Positions 12,623 through 64,000 of a stretch of DNA of 64,000 nt are shown in pieces. The position numbers and the translations under genes were made by a program. Each line of letters starts with the position of its first letter. Within the stretch, counting starts at the first letter, position 1. Location of the stretch: the NCBI GenBank assembly GCA_029931535.1, contig JAQPZY010001688.1, positions 4,891,001-4,955,000 of the forward strand, read 5' to 3'. This stretch comes from Margaritifera margaritifera. Its lineage: Eukaryota > Mollusca > Bivalvia > Unionida > Margaritiferidae. The notes under the pieces are model-generated. The model was given only the letters and a program-made list of their open reading frames with translations. It searched no databases and had not been told where the DNA came from.

Positions 12623-13979
12623 TGCCACTCATGCTAGAAAACATGTTCTTTCTTGAAACTTGCAAAATACCACATCCACTTGTCCCTTTTCATCAGTTGA
12701 GTGTTTTTGTGTGGTTTCTAACACCAAGGAAGCATATTACAGCTATAATTATATAAATTTCTCTCTCAATCTTCATCGTAGTTGATTATTTTGCACTTCA
12801 TTTGTCCAACTTTGTCATAGGGTAAGAACGTCGGTATCATTTTAATTGCCCATAGTACTTCAGTTCAACTTCATTACTTGTGTGTGAATTCTGTCAGGCA
12901 GATGTCTGTTATTGCATGTATTAAGGTCATGCATGTAATCTCCAAAGCATTGATTTTGCTGCCATTATCATTCTCTTCATGGTTAGTTCAACATGATGTT
13001 TGACTGATTTCACCTGTGTATGCTATTGTTCTGTTGTCTGCATTTACAGGTGTCAATGCAGTGGGAAGAATGAAGTGTGTTGGGTGTCAGCTCTCCAGCT
13101 GACTGATGACAAACCATTCTACCTGTATAACAGTGGTATGGGGTGCAATTCAGGTCACACATGTCATGTGTGCGCATGTTGGCCTGAGAATGTATGGGTG
13201 ACAATCATCACCAAATTTGTTATCAGTGAATAAGTGAGTGGGGAATTGCGTGATCAAGAATGCAGACTCTATCAGTCTTGCTGCCAAGGCTTCCTGTGTT
13301 GACACTTTCTCCTTCTCCTCCAGTTACCGCAGGCCGTTCAGATTTTCACGACAGTGCCTAGGACCAGTACAGATATGATATGGTGGCCCTTCTGGATCAG
13401 TAGTACATTTGCAATCAATACAGATCTATCTTGGTAGTGGCAACAGTGATCTTTCCTGGGATAGTCAGTAATGGACTTGGGCACCAGATGACACCAGCTC
13501 TGACACAATCTCAGCCTGTACCTTCACCTCCCAGGACCAGGTACAGTGATTGATTTTCCCAGTACACCTAGACCTGCCTTCAGACATGGAGTAGATAGCA
13601 CCCAGTACCCAGCAATGATAATTCCAGCACCAGCTTTGACCTGGATGCCAATTATATCAAGTATATCCAGAATCGGGTTCAATGATCGATTTTCCTGGTA
13701 TACCCAGTCCTTGCTTCATGAAACTGGCATCCAGCTAGGATGGTTCCAGCACCAGCTCTTACCTGGGCACCAAGCATATTAAGCATATTCAGCACTGGAA
13801 ACAGTGCTTTGTCTCATGCTACCCACTACTGGGCTGATAGAAATGCACTGGACAGTTCCATCACCGGTCCTGGCTCTGACATGACCTGGTACTCGCTGCA
13901 GTGACACCCCATTTCCAGATGCTCCAATCTCGAACTATAGGTGATGCACATAATGAATGCCAAAAGATAACTGCCCAAA

Positions 13980-14984
13980 ATGGACAGACTCCCAACCTGT
14001 TTTGCTGGCTCATTTTTCAGACCCATCACACGGGGTTCTTCTGTCACCCCACTTAACTGTTTTGTAGATTCATGCTCACAAATGCCATGTTCCTTTTTTG
14101 ATTCATTGATGTCCAGAGAAGACTCTGACTTCCGCGCTTCAGTCGATGAGGTTTTCTGGCTTCTGCCTACAGAGCTCTTTCTACCTCTGCCTTGAATTCA
14201 TTGATCAACAAAGACTAGCTGTCCCTCAAACACTACCACAGTCAGGTCGAATTGCTGACATACTTTGTTGCTTCGAAACCCCACTTCATGAGACAAGTGT
14301 GAACAGGTCTTTCTTTTTGTATTGGTGACTTCCAGCACTTTTTAACCCAGTAGACACACCTGCTGACCTTGCAGTCCATTTGTTGAAGAAGACATTGTGG
14401 TCCTGGGACTGTCAAATCTTTCTCTGTGTGTATAGATCAGAAGGCCTCCCTCAACATACAACAACTGCTTTGAAATGTTGTAATGATAGGATCCATGTTA
14501 AACATGGTTTCCATGGCTATTTTTTCAGTAGTTTCAACATAGCCTAAACCCTTTTATCGAGAACCAATCTGAAACTCAAGCTTGAAAGTCAGTCTCTCAT
14601 ATGGCTTGTGTACTAACAGAGCAGCTCAACACTCTTACCTAATGCAATCTTTTCATGAATCTAAACTCTCTCATCCACTTTATTAGGGCACCACAATCAG
14701 AATAGAGACACTGAAATTGGTTCTGTATGCTGTTCAAGAAGGAAATTTTGCAGTCAGTCTACAATACCAGTCCCTGTGCCATCATGAGAATTGTGGACAG
14801 AGTCGTGTCACACTTCTTAACCATCTCCACATCTGTGACATCAAAACTGCTTGGTCAACATTCTGCACAAGCACAACGTCAGTCATTTTTGTCACAAGAC
14901 ATGCAATCACTTCTTTCACTACTGATTTGCCTTGGATTCTTTCTCCACTCTGCCTTGAATCAAATCTGCACCTGTTGGAGTTGA
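13980..14984 (+). pseudogene. DIRS gag-like relic
   Basis: Plus-strand fragments in shifting frames read SREDSDFRASVDEVFWLLPT then ELFLPLP (up to 14195), QQRLAVPQTLPQSG (from about 14200) and GQHSAQAQRQSFLSQDMQSL (about 14850-14920). The order and composition resemble the first ORF of DIRS-type elements found in molluscs and corals, as I recall that family. Several frameshifts separate the pieces. Other short frames in 13000-13950 are uninterpreted. Confidence 0.4.
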
Positions 14985-16039
14985 TCTCTCATAGACCTTT
15001 TTGCAATTAACTGGAATGCAAGTGCTCCCAATTTTCATCTCTCCGGTCAAGCCTGAGCACTTGACACCCTTTTCCTGAACTGGGACAGGCTCATGGCATG
15101 TGTTTTAACCCCAACCCTTCTGATTTCCAAGTCTTACAAAAATCAAAGAAAAGAGGAGTGCCATCTAATCCCATTTCTCCCGATCAAGTAGAAGAAATAA
15201 TGGATTAATGATTTTTGTAACTTGGCAGCGAAGATTACCAGGAAAATGCTGCCTTCACCCTGCCTGCTCAAATGTTCATGAATGCAGGTCTTCCATCCAA
15301 ACCAAGAGATTCTGAACCTGCACATGTGTGTCAAATAAAGCAAGTCCTCAGAAGGAAATGGATCTTAGAACAAGGGGTGGACAGAATTGCTCAGGTAAGA
15401 AGGCCCACCACTTTGAAAGCACATGTGGGGGAAGAGGAGAAGTTTTTCTGGTGGTGTGAGCAGAAACATAGCTGTCCTTTAATTACCCAATACCACAGAT
15501 AGTTAACATCCATCTTTGGGCTCTTTAAGGACAAGAAGTTAGTTTGCATCACTAACAAAGGTAACCATTTCACAATCGCACACACATATAGACATAGGAA
15601 GGGAAGATATAGGCCAGAAAGAAAGTCCTATCCGACCTTTTTGCAAACTTTGACTTTTCATGACCAAAGGCTTGACCCTATGTCTAAAATGGAACCTTCT
15701 GTGGGCTATTACATGATTGAATAAAGCTCCTTATGAACCAATGTCTAGATTATCTATGGCTCACCTCTCATAATAAACCTGCTTATTAATCATTCTAGCT
15801 ACAATTGAGAGGATCAATGAAATACATGCCTTGTTTGTTAATCCAAACTGTCTGCAGTCAACAGTACTCTGTAAGGGCCCTAAAGTGGTACCTAAAGTGA
15901 ATGGAGTCCATCAGAAAAGGGAGATCTTACAGGCTTTTACTACTTAAAACAGGAAGAGACAATAATCCAGCTCAGGCACTGTTATCCTGAATACAATAGA
16001 TTGTCCACTTCACTTATAAGAAATTAACCCATGACCAAT

Positions 16040-16210
16040 TAATTTGTTTGCACCTATCAGCTCATGAAGTTAAGGTGGTCACCTCTAGCATAGGATGTGA
16101 GCACAACTGCTCCCAAATTGACATCATCCAAGTAAAGGGCTTAGTTGGATCTGGTGGGACAAATGTATGCAGCACTTCAGTCTACATTCTTGGGTCATTC
16201 AGCAGCTTTG
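16040..16210 (+). pseudogene. Tyrosine recombinase relic of the DIRS-like element
   Basis: The frame reads LSAHEVKVVTSSIGCEHNCS then QIDIIQVKGLVGSGGTNVCS. DIRS recombinases have an AHxxR...A(S/T)S motif followed by a D-I-x-x-A-x-W segment; here Lys replaces the expected Arg and the Trp is lost. The position just inside the right terminal repeat is where a DIRS recombinase C-terminus should be. Confidence 0.5.
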
Positions 16211-16275
16211 TAATGACGGGGATTACTCTAGTGAAACTTTTTCTCTAAACTGCATCCATGCATAAACCATGTGCT

Positions 16276-16396
16276 AACCCTATCTCACACTGTATCTCTC
16301 TAGCTAGCCTGTATCTCACACTGTATCTCCCTAGCTAGCCTGTATCTATCTCACACTGTATCTCTAGCCTGTATCTCACACGGTATCTCACACGAG
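16276..16396. repeat. Short tandem repeat (CTGTATCTCACA / CTAGCTAGC)
   Basis: About five irregular units combine TGTATCTC(T/A)CAC and CTAGCTAGCC, inside the DIRS-like element. Confidence 0.8.
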
Positions 16397-16637
16397 ACTT
16401 AAAACTGCTTCACATACATTAGGAAACTGGAGACAGGATCAAATCCGGGCTAAGGGGATGTCACTCCTTGTTCCTCTTACCTGTTCTCCTAGTGTATTAT
16501 AATTGGATAACATATTTGAAGAAAAACACTTTTGGAGTAAAATATGTTTCTTTGCTGTTACTTTTACAAATCATAATACGGGCACACCCTCTCTCCCCAC
16601 TGTTACATCCCAGGAAAAGCATTAACATCCACAGTTG

Positions 16638-16817
16638 TAGTAACTGATGAATTGACAGGATTTGGCACCATACCATCTATCTGAGGGGAGACAACTCTCT
16701 TCTAACTTCCATCTAGGCAATCAGATGACTTTTAGCTCTTCTTTTGCTAAAACAAGCCTGGGAGGGCTGGATCTGTGAGTTAGTGGATGTACATGTAATG
16801 TATTATGATCAGGTAAG
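16638..16817 (-). repeat. Right inverted terminal repeat
   Basis: Partner of the left repeat at 12442-12622, differing by scattered substitutions and small indels, so the insertion is old. The core is TTGCTAAAACAAGCCTGGGA near 16744. The repeat ends about 260 bp before the first recognised SLC15 exon. Confidence 0.88.
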
Positions 16818-17078
16818 TATTATTGAAGGAACATATATTAGTTTAAAAGTTGGTATCTTCCAAACAACCTGTGTTCTGAACTATTATTGCACTTCCATTA
16901 TGATTATGATTTCCTACCTAAATTCATTAAATGTTATAGCTAGTATCCTAATACTGGAACTCTTCTTTCAAAGTTAAAAATCTACATTGAAAATGTAAAC
17001 ATAGACTTGAGTACATAAATAAAGTTTAGGAGTTAACATTGATAAGACTTGTAATTCTTACATATTTGTTTGTTGCAG

Positions 17079-59668
<42,590 letters not shown>

Positions 59669-59811
59669 GTAAGTATTTATTTGAATTTGGCATTGGAAAG
59701 GAAAGAAAATATATGTGTAAAATAGTCTATTTAAATGAGTAGAATAAGGTTTAGCATAACCTGATAAATATTTGCTGTGTTTACAACTATTAATTTAAAA
59801 CCTATTTTTTA

Positions 59812-60080
59812 TGCTGACACTGTTGGCTTAGTAGCATGCTCACTTGATGCCTCTGGGGTCAAGGCTTTATTTCTGGGTTCTGAGATTTAAGAGTAAGTGG
59901 TTGCCCATCCAAAATTGATGGTTTACTTTGGGTCTTCAGTTTTGTCCACTGCTAAAGACCTCTCTGTGGCAACATCAGAGCCATTGAGAGCACTTTGTTT
60001 AAGTTGTTAGAAAATCCCAAGGTCCTCACCAAAAAATGATGTTCAAGCCATAACCCAAGGAGCAAGTAGACAAGGCTAAT
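59812..60080 (+). mobile_element. Probable tRNA-derived SINE
   Basis: GTTGGCTTAGTAGCATGCTC fits a tRNA A box (TGGCTTAGTAGCA), with a weak B box about 35 bp later (GGTCAAGGCTTTA). The body phrase GTCCACTGCTAAAGACCTCT resembles mollusc SINE bodies. No clear target duplication was found. Confidence 0.4.
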
Positions 60081-60089
60081 TCTTTGTCC

Positions 60090-60312
60090 TGAAAGATAGA
60101 AATACTGTCTCAAAATATAAAGATAGAAATACTGTCTGAAATAGAAAGATAGAAATACTGTCTGAAATAGAAAGATAGAAATACTGTCTGAAATATAAAG
60201 ATAGGAATACTGTCTGCAATATAAAGATAGAAATACTGTCTGAAATATAAAGATAGAAATACTGTCTGAAATATACAGATAGAAATACTGTCTGAAATAT
60301 AAAGATAGGACC
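60090..60312. repeat. 26-bp minisatellite, ~8-9 units
   Basis: Units AAAGATAGAAATACTGTCTG plus AAATAT with few variants. Confidence 0.95.
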
Positions 60313-61069
60313 TAATAACATTGTAGACTTTTATGAAATCAGCAAAAAATTCACGTAATTTTCAGTAAAAAGTACAGAACAATTCATTTTAAGTTTGAAA
60401 AATTCTTCTCTGTGCATCATTCCTTTAGTTGTAAAATTTGTTATATTCTGACATCTTTTTTTAGCTGACCTAGATGAAGTAGAGGTAAGCTATTGTACTA
60501 TCCCTGGCATTTGCATTGGTGTCAGCATCTGCAAAGATAAAAGCATATAAACATGTACACCGTCACTGAATGTCAACCATTCCTTCTTCCTAGGTCCTAG
60601 GCAGCAGTTTGGAGTGGGTTTCATAACACCTACCTCCAGGGGAGGGGGCTGATGATTCTAAATTTGTACATACATGTACATTAGTTGTACATTCTTGGTT
60701 AAGTTTTTGCATATAGTGCAGGTTTTATGCACACTGTATAAATACTGTTATACCTGGAATCATGAAACGTTGTGAGCTGATGCATCTTGATGAGTACTAC
60801 ATTCTGATCACAAATGTAGGTCACTGTGGCCTAAATTTCATATTTCACTGACTTTGGTTAACTTTTGTGGTTTAAGTTTATTTCTTAAGTTCTGTTCATG
60901 ATGGAATCTTCAAACTATATGATTCTGTGTATCTCTATTAGTACCAAACCCTTAACACAAAGGAAGGTCGCTGTGACCTACATTTAACATTTTACTGGCT
61001 TAGGGTAAGTTTTTGCGTTTAGCTTCATGAACAACTTGGTTTTTTGCAATCTGTATATATACTGTTATA

Positions 61070-62458
61070 CATCACTCCCTTGATAACTTGTGCCTGGATA
61101 ACTCATGAACCCGCTTATAACGTGGGGTCAGGCGTGGATCCCATTTTTTTAAACTAGAAAATACCCAAAAAGTGGCCTCTATTTGTTGAACGTAAAAAAA
61201 ATCGCTATAAAAATTGGTAAATGAAACTTTGATATATCGCTTGTTTTATCATTGAAAACAGTGGTTAGTAGTAATTTGAATCAACAAAATGAAATTCTCA
61301 ACTTTTAATAAGAAGTCATATATATTTTGTTCAATTTTCTTTCCAAACAACATTCTCAGTACACTGTAAATAACAATATTCGCCAAAATATGTAATCATC
61401 ATAAATGCAATATGCCCTCTTGTATTCAAATGTGAAAAATCATTCAACAATCACAGCTACGTCGGCGAGTGTTTCCGTGAGAACCCAGTTAAGTGCTGAC
61501 TGTGTTTTGATCTCCAGCTTGCATTTGTTGTGTTGTTACACTCAATTAAAAGCAGACTTGCTTTGTATTATCATGTTAATTATGTCTTTTGTATCAAATA
61601 AAGGGGGTGGAATAAAAGAAGAGTTAAAAGGCATGCAAATCCTACCCGAGTAAGAGCTAGCAGTCACGGTCATGTGTCTGGTCAACCCACTTCAATTGAT
61701 CAATTGAACACTGTTATAAATATTATTATGTTTATAATATAATTAAACTACCTTAAATTAGCCTACTCATTCACGAATGTGATCAAAGACAGCAAGGCAA
61801 CCAAGCGAAATGTGTACTTGGTGAATAAAAAGCTTTGTTGCACAGATACTGTTCATTACAGAGAAGTGAGTTCCAGAGTTTGTAATAAACTTAAAATTTC
61901 CAAATTGGCACTCAGAGATTTCCTCAAGGATGAGAAGAAGTTTCACTATTACTTGGAATGAAATCATGGCATGCATTTTTTACTAATAGAACAAAAAATA
62001 AATCGAGTTTTGACATTGATGGTTGTTTCATGAAATAAATGTCCCTAGTTTTAAAAAAAAAGGAATCTTGTTTTGTTGTGAATCAACAACAACAAAAAGC
62101 AGTGACACAATAAACAATGTTTTTGCGTACACTTGTTGATGAAACCGCTTGGACTAATGTTGTTAACGATCTTTCAGAGGTTGGGTATCTTGAAAATAAA
62201 GGTAATTTATACAAAAAGCACACAACAATATTAGAAAAAAACTCTTTATTGACAATTATTCCCAATGCAATTATAAAACAAGTATTCAGCCATTAAACAG
62301 CCCCGTAAATCTCACTCCCCACAGCGGTTTTCTCATGTCAAGTGCTGATGGCATCCCATTCTTCATTTTTTTTTAGGTCAATCGGTAGTTCGTGCAATCA
62401 CTTATGGTGCGTTCGATGTTTTTGGACCCCATTGTCACAAGTTATCAAGGGAGACGTG
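61070..62458 (+). mobile_element. Tigger/pogo-like DNA transposon, internally deleted
   Basis: Inverted termini of 23 bp (61070-61092 and 62436-62458) share CTCCCTTGATAACTTGTG exactly, with three mismatches near the outer end. TA flanks both ends (61068-61069, 62459-62460). The host family B unit reads ...ACTGTTA-TA on the left and TA-CCTAGATTC on the right, which rejoin as the empty-site sequence seen in other units. The element is 1389 bp and keeps only a short N-terminal coding piece. Confidence 0.88.
61779..61961 (+). pseudogene. Possible N-terminal HTH piece of a pogo-type transposase
   Basis: A 60-codon frame inside the 1389-bp transposon ends with EVSSRVCNKLKISKLALRDF then LKDEKKFHYYLE. 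The pattern of an L/I-rich helix, K-I-S-K-x-x-x-R-D-F-L-K resembles the psq/CENP-B-like DNA-binding region that starts Tigger transposases. No DDE domain follows. Function is inferred from context and weak resemblance. Confidence 0.4.
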
Positions 62459-63803
62459 TACCTAGATTCTTGAAAGTTGATAGGGCAATGCATCTTGATT
62501 AGTACTACATTTTCATCACAAAAGTAGGTGTATGTGACCAATATTTCATGCTTCACTTTCTTTGGTTAAGTTTTTAGTTTTAAGTTTATTTCTCAAGTTC
62601 TGTTCATGATAGAATCATCAAACTATATGATTGTATGCATTCTCTATTAGTACCATACCCTTACCACAAAGGAATGTCACTGTGACCTACATTTCAGATT
62701 TTACTGGCTTAGGTTAGTGTTTTGTTTATCATGACCAAGTAGGTTTTTAACACTCTGTATACTGTTATAACTAGATTAATGAAAGTTGGTGAGGGATGCA
62801 TCTTGATGAGTACGTCACCCTCATCACAGAAGTATGTCACTGTGACCCATATTGCATGCTTCACTGCCTTGGGTTCAGTCTCAGGCACTGTTGATGCCAG
62901 AATCATCGAACTAGGTGATTGTATGCATACCACACCCTTAAAACAAGATGTCATTGTGACATACCTTTAACAGCTTACTGGCTTATGTTTAGTTTTTGCA
63001 TTTAGCTCATGACCACATTGGTGTTTTATCTAGTGTATAATACTGCTATACCTGGAAGAGGATGCATCTTGATGAGTACTATACTCTCATCATAAAAGTA
63101 GGCCACTGTGACCAGTATTTCACATTTCACTGACTTTGGATTCAGTTTGACATTTTTACTGTTAATGCTTTAATCATAAAGCTAGTGATTGTATACATCT
63201 CACTTAGCACTATATCCATACCAAAAAAAGGACACTTGACCTATATTTCACATTTTACAGGCTTAGATTAAGTTGTTAGTATTTAGCTCATGACCACATA
63301 TACGTTTTTGGCTTGCTCAGTGCATACGATCCTATATAGAATCACGAAACTTGCGGATGCATCTTCAGTAGATCAGTATTGACCATATTTTATACTTGAC
63401 TGACTTGGGGTAATTTTTGTGTTTGATATTCATTACTCAGGTACTGTTCATGCTAGAATCATGAAATTGATGATGGTATGCATCTCTGTTACTACCCCAA
63501 CCTTACAACAAAAGAGGCTCATTGTGACCTATATTTTATCTTTTACTGGCTTTGGTTAACTTTTTGCATTAGTTTTTTGGCATGTTATATGCATACTATC
63601 ATACCTAGAATAATGAAACTTCATGCATGGATGCATCTTGATAAGTTCTACATCCTTTTTGCCAAAAGAGGTCTTTGTGGCGTGTATCAGTGACCTTTTT
63701 AAAATGTTGTGTTTAAAGTTTATATCTTGGGTGCTGTTTATGTTCCAGTCATGAAACTTGATAATTGGGTTCATCTCTGTTACTACTACACCCTTAAAAC
63801 CAA

Positions 63804-63818
63804 AGGTCACTGTGACCT
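63804..63818. promoter_or_regulatory. Perfect ERE palindrome within family B copy 3
   Basis: AGGTCACTGTGACCT, identical to 21340-21354 in copy 1, about 42 kb away. Confidence 0.6.
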
Positions 63819-64000
63819 ACAATTTATGGTTTACTAACATGAGTTCAGTATTTGTGTTTATGATCACATTGATTCATCCATGCTAGACCTGTATACATCC
63901 TAACCTACTCAGAAGGTGCTTTCTGATCATTGCAGCTGGAAGTAGGAATAAATGAATAAATATGTTTATTCAATGGTAAATTTCTATATTAATGACTATA

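Larger units (their letters stand above)
12442..16817 (+). mobile_element. DIRS-like retroelement with inverted terminal repeats
   Basis: The element is bounded by inverted copies of about 180 bp (12442-12622 and 16638-16817). Interior remnants on the plus strand resemble a DIRS/Ngaro gag-like protein (13980-14984) and the C-terminal part of its tyrosine recombinase (16040-16210). The size of about 4.4 kb fits DIRS elements. No intact reverse transcriptase could be recognised between them. The boundaries are seen directly; the class is inferred from the interior fragments and the repeat architecture. Confidence 0.65.
60463..64000 (+). repeat. Family B element, copy 3, interrupted by a transposon
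   Basis: The 5' end TAGCTGACCT-AGATGAAG-TAGAGGTAAGCTATT contains inverted arms (TAGCTGACCT / AGGTAAGCTA). Unit text resumes across a Tigger-like insertion (61070-62458) and continues to the 3' hairpin (TCATTG 63927-63932, CAATGG 63971-63976). The last few bases run off the window. It contains a perfect ERE at 63804-63818 and near-EREs at 60966, 62676, 62836 and 63101. Confidence 0.88.

Noticed and set aside
13826..14047. Minus-strand frame inside the DIRS-like element
   Set aside because: It is the shadow of the plus-strand gag-like relic in the same place.

Overview
The window is AT-rich, intron- and repeat-dominated animal DNA. The repeat content points to a mollusc, most likely a bivalve: dispersed elements with internal tandem units, ends of the type AGGCCCACTTGGGCCT-CTTGTT, and tRNA-derived SINEs. 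No bacterial or organellar gene organisation is present. Species cannot be named from the sequence alone.

One host gene is clear. It is a plus-strand SLC15 (POT/PTR2) proton-coupled oligopeptide transporter, with seven internal exons between 17079 and 59668. The exons join in phase at canonical splice sites and encode about 220 residues, covering TM1 to the start of the TM6-TM7 linker (ExxERFSYYG, GTGGIK...FGADQF, FYFMVNFGSF). The first coding exon was not found upstream, and the C-terminal half lies beyond the window.

Layout. 1-5530: intergenic, with a 27-bp and a 29-bp tandem repeat and a hAT-like transposon end. 5531-10512: minus-strand L1/Tx1-like LINE with a broken ORF2 and a structured 3' UTR. 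10558-10680: long alternating purine-pyrimidine tract. 12442-16817: DIRS-like retroelement between ~180-bp inverted terminal repeats. 17079-59668: the SLC15 gene, whose introns (up to 17 kb) hold about eight dispersed repeat families (named A-H here), ten or more minisatellites with different unit lengths, fragments of an RNase H-bearing I-type LINE, a Tigger/pogo transposase relic and a tRNA-Leu-like SINE with target-site duplication. 59669-64000: probable SINE, 26-bp array and a family B element interrupted by a 1389-bp Tigger-like transposon with TA duplication.

Most notable signals: (1) family B carries repeated perfect estrogen-response-element palindromes (AGGTCACTGTGACCT), and families E/F carry TCAAGGTCA nuclear-receptor half sites; (2) family B ends in a hairpin whose copies differ by paired changes; (3) unrelated tandem-unit families share a hairpin plus CTTGTT terminus, suggesting one mobilising machinery. 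I found no gene cluster, CRISPR array or defence-like system.
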